Counted from the stretch's first letter, positions 31,342-40,637 are shown. The stretch: 64,000 nucleotides of DNA from Nonomuraea sp. NEAU-A123 (GCF_018603905.1 NZ_JAHFZZ010000019.1:1-64000); one strand, 5' to 3'. Notes: generated by a model not told the origin, from the letters alone. A program made the numbers and translations.

Positions 31342-32150
31342 GGCGGACGTTCCTGCTGGAAATCGTCATGATCCTGGTGGCGGTGGCGTTCCTGTTCCCG
31401 GTGTACGCGCTGATCACGCTGTCGCTGAAGGACCCGGCGCAGATCTCCCAGACACCGCTGGCGCTGCCCGCCCCGCCCACGACGGACAACTTCACCAAGG
31501 CGTGGTCGGCCGCCGCGCTCGGCCCGTCCCTGATGAACAGCACCGTGATCACCGCGGTCAGCCTGGTCGCGCTGATCGCCCTCGGCTCCTTCGCCGCCTA
31601 CTTCCTGGCCAGGGCCAAGAGCCGGCTCGGCTACGGGCTGTACGTGCTGTTCCTGCTCGGCATCGTGCTGCCCTTCCAGCTCGGGATGATCCCGCTCTAC
31701 CAGCTCGTGACCGACCTGGGGCTGATCGGCACGCACGTGGGGATGATCCTGTTCTACACGGGGATCCAGTTGCCGTTCACGGTGTTCCTCTACACCGGGT
31801 TCATCCGCGCGCTGCCGCGGGACTACGCGCACGCCGCCCAGATCGACGGCGCCTCGCATCTGACCGCGTTCACCAGGGTCGTCTTCCCGCTGCTGCGGCC
31901 GATCACCGGCACGGTGCTGATCCTCAACGCCGTCTTCATCTGGAACGACTTCTTCACCCCCCTGCTCTACCTGGGCGGATCGGGATTCGAGACCGTGCCG
32001 GTGAGCGTGTTCGCCTTCGTCGGCCAGTACGTCTCCGACCACGGTCTCGTCTTCGCCGGGCTGGTGCTCGGGGCGCTGCCGATCGTGCTGATCTTCCTGC
32101 TGCTGCAGCGCTACGTGATCAAGGGCTTCTCCAGCGGGCTGAAGGGCTGA
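31338..32150 (+). CDS. Sugar ABC transporter permease (MalG/UgpE type)
   Basis: A 270-residue partner permease, ATG 31338 overlapping the previous stop. It begins FLLEIVMILVAVAFLFPVYA and continues SLKDPAQISQTPLALPAPPT, the standard MalG-type N-terminus. The EAA motif is YAHAAQIDGASHLTAFTRVV, followed by NAVFIWNDFFTPLLYLGGSG and the C-terminal QRYVIKGFSSGLKG. It ends 18 bases before the convergent amidohydrolase gene. Confidence 0.93.
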   Translation: MRRTFLLEIVMILVAVAFLFPVYALITLSLKDPAQISQTPLALPAPPTTDNFTKAWSAAALGPSLMNSTVITAVSLVALIALGSFAAYFLARAKSRLGYGLYVLFLLGIVLPFQLGMIPLYQLVTDLGLIGTHVGMILFYTGIQLPFTVFLYTGFIRALPRDYAHAAQIDGASHLTAFTRVVFPLLRPITGTVLILNAVFIWNDFFTPLLYLGGSGFETVPVSVFAFVGQYVSDHGLVFAGLVLGALPIVLIFLLLQRYVIKGFSSGLKG

Positions 32151-32167
32151 GCCTTCGGGAATTGAGC

Positions 32168-33379
32168 TCAGCCGGAGACGACCTGGCCGCTCTGGACGAC
32201 GTGGCGGATGTGCTTGGGCTCGGCGAGCACCCCGAGGTCCCGCAGGGGGTCTCCGTCGAGCACGAGCAGGTCCGCCCGCGCGCCCACCGCGAGCGTGCCG
32301 ATCTCGCCGGCCAGCCCGACCAGGTCGGCCGCGTTGACCGTGGCGGCGCGCAGCACGTCGATCGGCTGCTGCACCTCGCCGCGCAGCCGGAACTCCTGGT
32401 TCTGGTGCCGGTGCATGCCACCCAGGAGGTCGCTGCCGTAGGCCAGCCGCACGCCGGCGCGGGCGGCCCGCTCCAGCGCCTGGAGCCCGGCGCCGAGCAC
32501 CTCGTCGACCTTCCGCCAGCTCGACTCCGACAGGCCGAAGCTCCGGCCCTCCTCCTTCAGCGCCCAGTACGTCACCAGTGTGGGCACCAGGTAGGCGTCG
32601 TGCCGCAGGAACAGCTCCACGCTGTGCTCGTCGAGCAGGTTGCCGTGCTCGATCGACCGTACCCCCGCCTCCAGGGCGCGGTTGATCGCGCGGGCCGTGT
32701 AGGCGTGCGCGGCGACGTAGCGGTTGGCGGCCTCGGCCTCCTCGACGATCGCGCGGAGCTCGTCCATGGAGTACTGGGTGGAGTCGACGCGGTCCGTGGG
32801 CGAGGCGACGCCGCCGGAGGCCATGACCTTGATGTGGTGGGCGCCCTTGCGCAGCTCGTCGCGCGCGGCGGCGCGCACGGCGTCCACGCCGTCGGCGACC
32901 CGGCCGACCCCGGCGCAGCACGGGTGGTCGTCGCGCCCGTTCTGGCCGCGTCCACGCTGGTCGCCGTGGCCGCCGGTCTGGCTCAGCCCCTTGCCGCAGA
33001 ACAGCAGCCGCGGCCCGCGGATCAGCCCCTCCTGCTGGGCGTCGCACAGCCCGTAGTCCGCTCCGGAGGCGTCGCGGACCGTGGTGAAGCCGCGGTCCAG
33101 CATCTGCCCCATCAGGCGGGCGCTGTGCGCGGCGACGTACGAGGGCGACATGGCGGACAGGCTGCCCAGGTCGGCGGTGGAGGCGGTGACGTGTACGTGG
33201 GCGTCGATCAGCCCGGGAACGACCACACCGCCGCCCACATCGATCACCCGCCCGTCCGCGGGCCCGGCCAGCCCCGGCCCGGCCTCGACGACGCGACCCT
33301 CCGCACAGCGCAGGTCGCCTTCGGCGTACTCACCGGTGACAACGTCGAGCACCAGGGCATTACGCAGCAGCAGACTCAC
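32168..33379 (-). CDS. Metal-dependent amidohydrolase
   Basis: About 403 residues. GTG 33379 has AGAGG seven bases upstream and is preferred over ATG 33394. PGLIDAHVHV gives the metal-binding HxH. The carboxylated-lysine-type strand is HHIKVMASGGVASPTDRV, further His ligands are in YVAAHAYTARAI and GVRSIEHGNLLDEHS, and the catalytic Asp is in VRLAYGSDLLGGMHRHQNQE. It ends with the small beta-sandwich (VGARADLLVLDGDPLRDLGV). The closest resemblance is to the imidazolonepropionase/prolidase-like amidohydrolases, which cleave amide bonds of small molecules. Third gene of an MFS-GAF-amidohydrolase operon, suggesting uptake and hydrolysis of one compound. Confidence 0.88.
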   Translation of the reverse strand: MSLLLRNALVLDVVTGEYAEGDLRCAEGRVVEAGPGLAGPADGRVIDVGGGVVVPGLIDAHVHVTASTADLGSLSAMSPSYVAAHSARLMGQMLDRGFTTVRDASGADYGLCDAQQEGLIRGPRLLFCGKGLSQTGGHGDQRGRGQNGRDDHPCCAGVGRVADGVDAVRAAARDELRKGAHHIKVMASGGVASPTDRVDSTQYSMDELRAIVEEAEAANRYVAAHAYTARAINRALEAGVRSIEHGNLLDEHSVELFLRHDAYLVPTLVTYWALKEEGRSFGLSESSWRKVDEVLGAGLQALERAARAGVRLAYGSDLLGGMHRHQNQEFRLRGEVQQPIDVLRAATVNAADLVGLAGEIGTLAVGARADLLVLDGDPLRDLGVLAEPKHIRHVVQSGQVVSG

Positions 33380-33400
33380 TTGATTCCTCTTCATTCGGCA

Positions 33401-33838
33401 TCATTGGGCGGCTTCATGGACGGCGCGCAGGGCGGGCACCGCGAGCGGGGCCAAGGACGCGGCGACGGCGACCGACTCCTCGTCGTAACTGCCCTCGGCG
33501 TCCAGGATGTTCAGCACCCCGAGCACCTGGCCCCCATCCTTCACCGGCACGTTGATGATGGCCCCGCACCCCAGGCTCTCGATCAGCTCGTGGTCGGCGA
33601 AGATCTCCCGCACGGCGGCCCGGTCCGGGCCGAAGTACGGCTCCCCCGCCTCGATGCAGCGGGCCAGCCAGCCCCGGGCGACCTCGACGGTCTTCTCCCC
33701 GCCCACGGGATAGCGCTCGGGATCGCTGCTGTGGACACGGCGCAGCGCCTGCCGTTCGGGGATCCAGGCCAGAACCGTGAACAGCCGCACGCCCACCGAC
33801 TCCCGGACCTTGTTCTCCAGCTCCGTCAGACCGGTCAC
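33401..33838 (-). CDS. GAF-domain protein
   Basis: 145 residues from GTG 33838, overlapping the MFS stop by four bases. A single GAF domain: GVRLFTVLAWIPERQALRRV, YFGPDRAAVREIFADHELIE, GCGAIINVPVKDGGQVLGVL and NILDAEGSYDEESVAVAASL. GAF domains bind small ligands or act as free methionine sulfoxide reductases; the catalytic cysteines of the latter are not clearly present. In this operon it may sense or bind the transported compound. The longer frame reaching 34663 is a shadow of the MFS gene. Confidence 0.85.
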   Translation of the reverse strand: MTGLTELENKVRESVGVRLFTVLAWIPERQALRRVHSSDPERYPVGGEKTVEVARGWLARCIEAGEPYFGPDRAAVREIFADHELIESLGCGAIINVPVKDGGQVLGVLNILDAEGSYDEESVAVAASLAPLAVPALRAVHEAAQ

Positions 33839-35226
33839 TTCGCCATCTCCCCCGCGGTGTCGGCGGGATCGCCCCGCTCGGTCAGATCCTCCAGCGATCG
33901 TCCGGCCGTGGCCAGGCCGAAGACGACCACGCAGATCACCCCGACCACCAGCACGGCCGTGGTGAGGCCGAACACGCCGGCGAATCCCCAGCTCGCGGCC
34001 ATCAGGCCGATGATCGTGGGCGCGAGGATGCTGCCGACGCGGCCGAACGCGCTGGACAGGCCGGTGCCGGTGGCCCGGATCCAGGTCGGGAACACCTCGG
34101 GCGTGTAGGAGTAGACGCCCGCGTACGTCCCGTTGAGGAAGAAGGACAGCACCGCGCCCGCGATCGTGATGGCGACCGGTGAGTCCATCTGGGACAGCCA
34201 GAACGCGCTGACCGCCGAGCCCGCGAGGTAGAGCGCGATGGTGTTCTTGCGGTCCAGCCGCTCCGACAGCCAGGCGGCGGAGAAGTAGCCGGGGATCTGC
34301 GCCAGATAGATGATGATCGAGAACTCGAAGCTCTTCGTCACCGTGATGCCGCGCCCCACGAGCAGGGTCGGGATCCAGGAGAAGAACCCGTAGTAGGAGA
34401 AGGTGATCACGAACCAGATCAGCCAGATGACGGCGGTCCGCTTGGCCATGGCCGGGCTCCACAGGAACCGCAGCGCGCTGCTCAGGTTCACCTTCGGCGT
34501 GGCCGTCGCGGGCCGCGCGGTGCCTTCGGGCACGGGCGGCAGGACCTGGCCGGTGGCCCGCTCGACGCGGCGTTCGAGATCGACGACCACCGCCTCGGCC
34601 TCCGCGTGGCGGCCCTGCTGGAGCAGGAAGCGCGGCGATTCGGGCAGCGAGCGCCGCCACCACAGCAGCATCACGACCGGCACTGCGGTGATCAGCTGCG
34701 CGACGCGGAAGCCGTCGTCCATCGTGGGCACCACGAAGCGGCCGATCAGCGCGGCCATGACGAAACCGAAGGAGAAGAACCCGGCCAGCGCGCCGATGAA
34801 CCAGCCACGCCGCTTGGCCGGGACGAACTCTGACAGGAACGGCGCGATGATCGCGCTCTCGGCCCCGGCTCCGGCCCCGGCGAGGATCCTGGAGCCCAGG
34901 AACGCCTCATAGTTCGGCGCGAACGCGGCGACCACGGAGAAGACCGCGTAGAAGGCCAGCGCGTACATCATGACCTTCTTGCGGCCGATGCGGTCGCCGA
35001 GCATGCCCGCGATGGCCGCGCCGAACAGGAACCCGAACGGGCTCGCGGAGCCGATCAGCCCGAGCTGGCCGTCGTCGAGGCCCCATTCCGCCCGGGCGCT
35101 GGGCAGCAGGAAGGCGACCACGGCGGAGTCCATGCCGTCGAAGGTGTAGCCGAGCCCACCGATGAGAAGCAGGAGATAGTGCGGACGGCTCAGCGGGAGC
35201 CGGTCCAGACGGGCCAACAAGGTCAT
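33835..35226 (-). CDS. MFS transporter, sugar/aromatic-acid:H+ symporter type
   Basis: 463 residues from ATG 35226 (GGGAAGG eight bases upstream). Twelve helices; GLGYTFDGMDSAVVAFLLPS begins TM1, and MLGDRIGRKKVMMYALAFYA contains the MFS motif between TM2 and TM3. LSEFVPAKRRGWFIGALAGF and RRSLPESPRFLLQQGRHAEA give the central loop of the metabolite:H+ symporter family, and TPEVFPTWIRATGTGLSSAF a late signature. It probably imports an organic acid or aromatic compound for the amidohydrolase two genes downstream. Divergent from the RpiR-type regulator. Confidence 0.92.
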   Translation of the reverse strand: MTLLARLDRLPLSRPHYLLLLIGGLGYTFDGMDSAVVAFLLPSARAEWGLDDGQLGLIGSASPFGFLFGAAIAGMLGDRIGRKKVMMYALAFYAVFSVVAAFAPNYEAFLGSRILAGAGAGAESAIIAPFLSEFVPAKRRGWFIGALAGFFSFGFVMAALIGRFVVPTMDDGFRVAQLITAVPVVMLLWWRRSLPESPRFLLQQGRHAEAEAVVVDLERRVERATGQVLPPVPEGTARPATATPKVNLSSALRFLWSPAMAKRTAVIWLIWFVITFSYYGFFSWIPTLLVGRGITVTKSFEFSIIIYLAQIPGYFSAAWLSERLDRKNTIALYLAGSAVSAFWLSQMDSPVAITIAGAVLSFFLNGTYAGVYSYTPEVFPTWIRATGTGLSSAFGRVGSILAPTIIGLMAASWGFAGVFGLTTAVLVVGVICVVVFGLATAGRSLEDLTERGDPADTAGEMAK

Positions 35227-35282
35227 GCCAACGCACCTTCCCAAGGTCACAGCCCTGCAGAACGATTGCCTGGCAACGTATA

Positions 35283-35316
35283 GTGCAAATCACCAAAATT
35301 GCAATGTTCTTTGCAC
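35283..35316. promoter_or_regulatory. Inverted repeat in the RpiR/MFS intergenic region
   Basis: GTGCAAA (35283-35289) and TTTGCAC (35310-35316) are perfect inverted repeats 20 bases apart, with an internal TTGCAATG between them, in an AT-rich stretch midway between the divergent starts. Likely operator for the RpiR-family protein. Confidence 0.5.
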
Positions 35317-35369
35317 ATTCTTCCTGTTACGGACGCGTAGCATGTCTGCCAGCCACGGGAGAGGGACAA

Positions 35370-36266
35370 GTGACAGAGCGCGCCACGGACAGCTTCCAGG
35401 ACTGGCTGCGCGACCGGGCGCCCGAGCGCGGGCTGCGCCCCAAGGCCGCGGCGCTGCTGGAGGTGCTCCTGTCCCAGCCGCGCCGGGCGTCGTTCGGCTC
35501 GGCCGCCGAGCTCGCCCAGCTCGCCGGCGTGAACGTGGCGACCGTGACCCGCACCGCGCAGGCGCTGGGCTTCGCCGGGTGGCCCGCGCTCCAGCAGGAG
35601 TTGCGCGCCCGCTACCTGTCCTCGCTGAGCGCGCCCCAGGTCGCGGCCGAGCACAGCGGTGAGGGCTCGCCCAGCTCCCGATCGCTCCGGCGCGACCTGG
35701 ACAGCCTCGCGCTGCTCAACAGGCGCCTGGACGAGAGCGTGCTCCGTACCATCGCCGAGGCCGTCGCCGCCGCGGGCCGCACGGTGATCGTCGCGGACGG
35801 CAGCTACGCGGCGGTCGGCATGGCGCTCGCGCACAACGCCCGGCTGGCCGGGTACCCCGTCGCGGCGGTGACGTCCGGCGACGCCGAGCTGGCCAACACC
35901 GTCTCGGTGATCGGCCCGGGTGACGTGCTGATCGCCATCAGCTTCTGGCGGTTGTACGAGAGCACCGTGCTGGCGGCCAACGAGGCGCGGGCCCGCGGCG
36001 CCCGCGTCTTCGCCTTGACGGACGCGGCCAGCCCCGCCCTGGCCGACGCGGCCGAGGAGGTGGTGATGGTCCCGGCCGAGGGGGTGGCGTTCTTCCCGTC
36101 ACTGACCGCCGGCATGGCCGTCGCGCAGGCGCTGGTCACGCAGCTCGCCACCGTGGACCCGGCCCGGACGAGCGCGTCCATCGAGCGGGCCGAGGGCATG
36201 TGGTCGAAGTTCGGGCTCCTGCACCGGCGCCCCGCCCCGCACGCCCCCGGCGACGAACCCGGCTGA
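35370..36266 (+). CDS. RpiR/MurR-family transcriptional regulator with SIS domain
   Basis: 298 residues from GTG 35370 (GAGAGGGA upstream). The N-terminal HTH_6 region is LEVLLSQPRRASFGSAAELA and LAGVNVATVTRTAQALGFAG. The C-terminal SIS domain, which binds phosphosugars, has GRTVIVADGSYAAVGMALAH, IGPGDVLIAISFWRLYESTV and ARGARVFALTDAASPALADA. It is divergent from, and presumably controls, the MFS-GAF-amidohydrolase operon. SIS sensing suggests that the metabolised ligand is an amino- or sugar-phosphate-like compound. Confidence 0.92.
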   Translation: MTERATDSFQDWLRDRAPERGLRPKAAALLEVLLSQPRRASFGSAAELAQLAGVNVATVTRTAQALGFAGWPALQQELRARYLSSLSAPQVAAEHSGEGSPSSRSLRRDLDSLALLNRRLDESVLRTIAEAVAAAGRTVIVADGSYAAVGMALAHNARLAGYPVAAVTSGDAELANTVSVIGPGDVLIAISFWRLYESTVLAANEARARGARVFALTDAASPALADAAEEVVMVPAEGVAFFPSLTAGMAVAQALVTQLATVDPARTSASIERAEGMWSKFGLLHRRPAPHAPGDEPG

Positions 36267-36272
36267 CCGCCG

Positions 36273-38309
36273 TTACGTTGCCGCCGCCTTGCGCGGCAGC
36301 AGGAGGAAGGCGCCCAGGTAGAGGACGCCGGCCACGATGAGCAGGCCCTTGTAGCCGATCACCAGCGCCAGGTACTCCAGGCAGCCGCCCACCATGGCCC
36401 CCAGCAGGTTCGCGCCGAAGGACGTCGTGGCGTCCGCCGAGTCGGAGAAGCGTTTGGCGAAGACCACGTTCGCCGCGAAGATCGGCAGGAACGCCACCGT
36501 CACCGCCCCGACCGCCCGCAGGGGTAGCGGCAGCGACAGCAGCCAGCTGTTCGGCACCAGCCAGGCCAGCACCAGCCCGCCGAACAGCACCGCGTACATG
36601 ACCGGCAGCGGCGGGGTGCGGAAGCGGCGGGTGACCTCGACCGCGGCGAGCACGGCGACGAGCACCCCGGCGAACACGATCGCGTTGACCACCCACGTCG
36701 TGCCGAACAGCAGCGCGAAGCCCGTCACGCTCTTGGTCTCCAGCAGCAGGAACGCCACCCCGAGCAGGAACAGGTCGGCGTACGGGCGCATCCGCCGGTA
36801 GGGGCCGGCGACCACGCGGACGGCGATCAGGCTGACCGCGAGGATCAGGCCGAGCGTGATGAGGTAGAGCGACGGGATGTCGCCGTCCTTCAGGTAGAGG
36901 AACGGCCGGTCGTCACCGGTCGGCGGCGGCGTGCCGGCCGCGGCGCCCGCCCACTCCCCCGCGCACCGCTGCGCGGACGGCGTCGCGCCCGCCGTGATCA
37001 CGGCCTGCTGGCCCGCCGTGCTGACCACGTCGACGCACGGCTTGTGCCCGAAGGCCTGCTGCACGGTCGAGGCGAGCCGGTCGACGAGCCAGCTCTCGCG
37101 GTAGTAGTTGTACATCGAGAAGGTGCCGGTGGGCTTGAGGTGCGCGCGGGCGGCCCGCATGGCCTCCTCGGTGAACAGGTAGCTCTCCAGCCGCAGCGAG
37201 CTGGCCCCGGACACGAGCGTGAGCGAGTCGGGCAGGGCGAACAGGATCAGGTCGTACTTGTCGCCGGTGCGTTCCAGGAAGGCGCGCCCGTCGGTGACGT
37301 GGGTGGTCACCCGGGGGTCGTCGTAGGGCCGGTCGGGATGCAGTGAGCCGCCCAGTTCGCGAAGCTTGGGGTCGATCTCGACGGCGTCGACGTGGGCGGC
37401 GCCCTTGGACAGGGCGATCGCCACGTCCGTGCCGCTGCCCGCGCCGACGATGAGCACGTTCTTGGGCGGCGTGCTCGCCCGCTCGTACGGCAGGCCGTAC
37501 TGGCGCTCCCACTGCAGCCGGGCGGCGGCGGGCACGGCCTGCTGGTGCGGGATGCCGTTCACGGAGATGTCGGTGACGGGCACGCCGAGCTGCTGGAACT
37601 GCTTGTAGGTGACCTTGTAGTACGGCGACCAGAACGCCCCGGCGGTCAGCGTCTCGGCCAGCAGCAGCCCCACGACCGCCAGCGACGGCACGGTGACCAG
37701 CCCGAGGTAGAGGACCCGCGGCCGGGGCACCAGCAGCACCCCGTAGGCGATGGCCGCGATCAGCCCCCAGAACACCGGCGGCGCGCTCAGGAACGACAGC
37801 GCGGTGAAGAGCGCGATCCCCGAGAGGCTGCCGATCAGGTCGTAGCGGTAGGCCTCCAGGCGGGGCAGCTCGGGAAAGCAGCGCCCGACCAGCTCGGCCG
37901 GGCCCATGAGCACGAGCGCGGCCGCGCAGAAGATCACCGGCAGGATCAGCCACGCGGGCGGTCCCGTGGTCGACAGGCTGGTCCAGTACAGGACGCCCTC
38001 GGTGTTGCGGTCGACGGTCACGGGGAAGGTCAGCACGACGAAGACCAGGCCGAACAGGATGACCGGCGAGTAGTACGGCTGCCGCCGCGCCCGCCCCACG
38101 CGCAGGAACCCCAGGCCGATGCCGAGGAACGAGCCGAGCAGCACGAAATTCGTGAAATAGCTGAGATGCACGATGTTCGATCCGGTCCACCGGATCAGCG
38201 CCAGCTCCAGGAAGAGCATGAACGCGCTGGCGAGAATGAGCCTCGGTCGTACCGCCAGCCAGTGGCCGCCGTCCTCGCCTGCGACCGTCTTGTGTGCCTG
38301 GAGCGTCAT
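36273..38309 (-). CDS. Membrane-embedded spermidine-synthase-like protein
   Basis: 678 residues. Residues about 20-210 hold 6-7 helices (LILASAFMLFLELALIRWTG), then a methyltransferase-fold domain of the spermidine synthase type: KNVLIVGAGSGTDVAIALSK, HVDAVEIDPKLRELGGSLHP and VTTHVTDGRAFLERTGDKYD. A second block of about 7 helices follows to the C-terminus. In true spermidine synthases the strand after 'YD' ends in a catalytic D-x-x-D-P; here it is LILFALPDSLTLVSGASSL, so the aminopropyl-transfer residues are not conserved. The SAM-like pocket is intact. Function unknown: it could modify a membrane-exported small molecule. Its 3' end comes seven bases from the convergent rpiR gene. Confidence 0.85.
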   Translation of the reverse strand: MTLQAHKTVAGEDGGHWLAVRPRLILASAFMLFLELALIRWTGSNIVHLSYFTNFVLLGSFLGIGLGFLRVGRARRQPYYSPVILFGLVFVVLTFPVTVDRNTEGVLYWTSLSTTGPPAWLILPVIFCAAALVLMGPAELVGRCFPELPRLEAYRYDLIGSLSGIALFTALSFLSAPPVFWGLIAAIAYGVLLVPRPRVLYLGLVTVPSLAVVGLLLAETLTAGAFWSPYYKVTYKQFQQLGVPVTDISVNGIPHQQAVPAAARLQWERQYGLPYERASTPPKNVLIVGAGSGTDVAIALSKGAAHVDAVEIDPKLRELGGSLHPDRPYDDPRVTTHVTDGRAFLERTGDKYDLILFALPDSLTLVSGASSLRLESYLFTEEAMRAARAHLKPTGTFSMYNYYRESWLVDRLASTVQQAFGHKPCVDVVSTAGQQAVITAGATPSAQRCAGEWAGAAAGTPPPTGDDRPFLYLKDGDIPSLYLITLGLILAVSLIAVRVVAGPYRRMRPYADLFLLGVAFLLLETKSVTGFALLFGTTWVVNAIVFAGVLVAVLAAVEVTRRFRTPPLPVMYAVLFGGLVLAWLVPNSWLLSLPLPLRAVGAVTVAFLPIFAANVVFAKRFSDSADATTSFGANLLGAMVGGCLEYLALVIGYKGLLIVAGVLYLGAFLLLPRKAAAT

Positions 38310-38492
38310 GCCGCCTCACGCTAGTGAACGAAAGCGGATCAAGGAAGCCTGACGACGAGAATGAATATCGTCCCCTTGGCCCTTTTTACGGCATTTCAGC
38401 AGGTCAAAGCCCCTGAGATGTGCTGGACACGCCCGGACAGATGAAGGAATCTTGGGAGGTTCAATTCCCTCCGAACATCCCGGTGGTGCCCC

Positions 38493-39857
38493 ATGCGCGT
38501 TCTGATCCAGCTGCGCCCCTCCCCCGATCTGGTCACGGCCGTCGCCGATCCCGGCCAGACCGCCACCACTGCCGACGTCGCGGACGGCCTGCCCGGAGTC
38601 GAGCTCGACACCGCCTTCACCCCCGTGGCGCTGCCGCGGCCCGTCCCCGCGGCCGGCGGCGACCCGCTGTCGCTCAACCAGCCGCTGGACTTCTCCCTGG
38701 CCGCCGAGGACGCCTCGGTGCTGGTCCGCGGCACGATCTCGGACGACGAGCTGACGACCCGGGTGGCCCTGCTGCCCACCCTCCGGCCCGACGTCGTCGG
38801 CGTCTACTCCGATCCGGTCGTCGAGTCCTCGCTCACCTGCGGCGGCGACGCGCCGTTCGGCGACTGGCATGACGTCGAACGGCTGCTCAACGTCCCCGGA
38901 CTGCACGCCGAGGGGCTCGACGGCACCGGGGTGACCCTGGCCGTGCTCGACACCGGCATCAACGCCGCCCACGTCGCCCGGCAGCTCGGCCGGGGCGTCA
39001 CGCTCGACGCCCAGCGGAGCTGGAACCCCTCGGGCGTCGACGGCCGGCCGGGCGAGTTCGAGGTCGACCACGGCACGATGTGCGCCTTCGACACCCTGAT
39101 CGGCGCGCCGCAGGTGTCCCTGATCGACATCCCGGTGCTGCGCTCCGCCCGTCCGGGCGGCACGGCGCTCGACGGGCTGCTGTCCGATGCCGTGGCCGCG
39201 CTCGCGCACCTGCGCATCGTGCTCGCCATGCAGCCCGAGGCGTCGAGAGCGCTGGTGATCAACAGCTCGTGGGGGTCGTTCTCCCCCGAATGGGACTTCC
39301 CCGTCGGCCATCCGGGCAACTACTCGGACAACGCGGCGCACCCGTTCAACCTGATGGTCTCGAGCCTCGACAACGCGGGCGCCGACGTGCTGTTCGCGGC
39401 GGGCAACTGCGGGCGCGAGTGCAGGGACGGCCGGTGCGCCTATCCGAATCGGCCGATCGCCGGCGCGAACTCCCACCCCCGGGTCCTGTCGATCGGCGGC
39501 GTCGACGTGAGCGGCAAACGGGTCGGCTACTCCTCACAGGGACCGGGCCGGCTGACCGCCCGCAAGCCCGACATCTGCGCCTATACCCACTTCGCCGGGT
39601 CCAAGGCGTTCGGCGATGCCGAGCCCGACTCGGGCACGTCGGCCGCGACTCCGGTCGCCGCCGGGCTGGTCGCGGCGATCCGTACGCTCTGGCCGGCCTC
39701 GCGGCTGCGGCCCGCGCAGCTTCGCGCCCTGCTCCGCCGTACGGGCGAGGACCGCAGCGAGGTGGGGTTCGACTACGACTACGGTTACGGGATCGTCGAC
39801 ACCGCCGGGATCATCGCCGCGCTCCAGCGCCGGGCCCGAGCGTGTCCTGACGCCTAG
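38493..39857 (+). CDS. S8 (subtilisin) family serine peptidase without signal peptide
   Basis: 454 residues from ATG 38493. Residues 1-120 form a non-catalytic N-terminal region with MRVLIQLRPSP and DDELTTRVALLPTLRPDVVG, like a propeptide-type fold. Catalytic Asp153 is in LAVLDTGIN, His193 in VDHGTMCAF, oxyanion Asn305 in FAAGNCG, and Ser383 in DSGTSAATPVAAG. The loop after the Asn carries four Cys (NCGRECRDGRCAYP). No signal peptide or membrane anchor is present, so it acts in the cytosol or is exported by another route. Such stand-alone peptidases often sit with toxin or peptide-processing loci; none is evident next to it. Confidence 0.92.
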   Translation: MRVLIQLRPSPDLVTAVADPGQTATTADVADGLPGVELDTAFTPVALPRPVPAAGGDPLSLNQPLDFSLAAEDASVLVRGTISDDELTTRVALLPTLRPDVVGVYSDPVVESSLTCGGDAPFGDWHDVERLLNVPGLHAEGLDGTGVTLAVLDTGINAAHVARQLGRGVTLDAQRSWNPSGVDGRPGEFEVDHGTMCAFDTLIGAPQVSLIDIPVLRSARPGGTALDGLLSDAVAALAHLRIVLAMQPEASRALVINSSWGSFSPEWDFPVGHPGNYSDNAAHPFNLMVSSLDNAGADVLFAAGNCGRECRDGRCAYPNRPIAGANSHPRVLSIGGVDVSGKRVGYSSQGPGRLTARKPDICAYTHFAGSKAFGDAEPDSGTSAATPVAAGLVAAIRTLWPASRLRPAQLRALLRRTGEDRSEVGFDYDYGYGIVDTAGIIAALQRRARACPDA

Positions 39858-39911
39858 CGGATCGACGCGCGAGGCGGCGAGCACGGCTGCGGCCGCGCCC
39901 GCCGCCGGCGC

Positions 39912-40637
39912 CTAGGCGTTCTCCCTGTTGAAGACCCGCGTCCCGATCGTGACGCTGACCAGGGCGAAGACCACGGTCACCGCCACGCCGAGGCCGACCG
40001 TGCCGGTGGCGTAGTGCCCGGCGAACAGCTCGCGCAGCGCCTCCAGCACGTACCGGAACGGGCTGATGTGCGAAAGCGCGTCCAGCCAGCCGGGCGCCAT
40101 CGACATGGGCAGGAACGCGCCCGACAGCAGGCTCAGCGGCACCACCACGGTGCTCATCACCGGCGCGAAGAGCTGGTCGTTGAGTGTCAGCGCGATCGCG
40201 TACGACAACGCCGCCAGGCTGAGCCCGAGCACGACCACCAGCACGAGCCCGGCCAGCACCCCGGCGGCCGGGGCGCGCAGGCCGAAGGCGTAGCCCACCG
40301 CGACCAGCAGCACGGTCTGGAGGATGAGCGTGACCGCGTTGTTGAGCACCCGGCCGAGCAGCAGGGCCAGGCGGCTGGCCGGGGTGACGCGCATCCGCTC
40401 CAGTACGCCCGAGCGTTTCTCGAAGACCACCCCGAACCCGGCCATGCCCGTGCTCATCAGGCCGAGCTGGACGATCAGGCCGGGTACCAGCGTCTCCCAG
40501 GTGCCGATCGTGGCGAAGATGGGCCCGAACAGCACGAGGAAGAGCAGCGGCTGGATGACCCCGAAGATGGGGCCGAACTTCTGCCGCAACGTGATGCGCA
40601 GATGGTGATGGAACAGCAGATAGGTGTCGCGCAGCAT
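39912..40637 (-). CDS. ABC-2 type exporter permease (DrrB type)
   Basis: 241 residues from ATG 40637, which shares its A with the ATPase stop (TGATG). Six helices; the ABC-2 region includes FGPIFGVIQPLLFLVLFGPI, GVVFEKRSGVLERMRVTPAS and SLLSGAFLPMSMAPGWLDAL, then HISPFRYVLEALRELFAGHY, the conserved daunorubicin-exporter-type segment. It pairs with the ATPase to extrude a hydrophobic compound, as DrrAB does. Longer upstream frame is a shadow of the ATPase gene. Confidence 0.92.
   Translation of the reverse strand: MLRDTYLLFHHHLRITLRQKFGPIFGVIQPLLFLVLFGPIFATIGTWETLVPGLIVQLGLMSTGMAGFGVVFEKRSGVLERMRVTPASRLALLLGRVLNNAVTLILQTVLLVAVGYAFGLRAPAAGVLAGLVLVVVLGLSLAALSYAIALTLNDQLFAPVMSTVVVPLSLLSGAFLPMSMAPGWLDALSHISPFRYVLEALRELFAGHYATGTVGLGVAVTVVFALVSVTIGTRVFNRENA

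Noticed and set aside
38455..38480. T-arm-like sequence GGTTCAATTCC with flanking complementary bases, as in a tRNA 3' end
   Set aside because: The loop would be 8 nt and no D-arm, anticodon arm or acceptor stem fits upstream. It is only the leader of the S8 peptidase gene.
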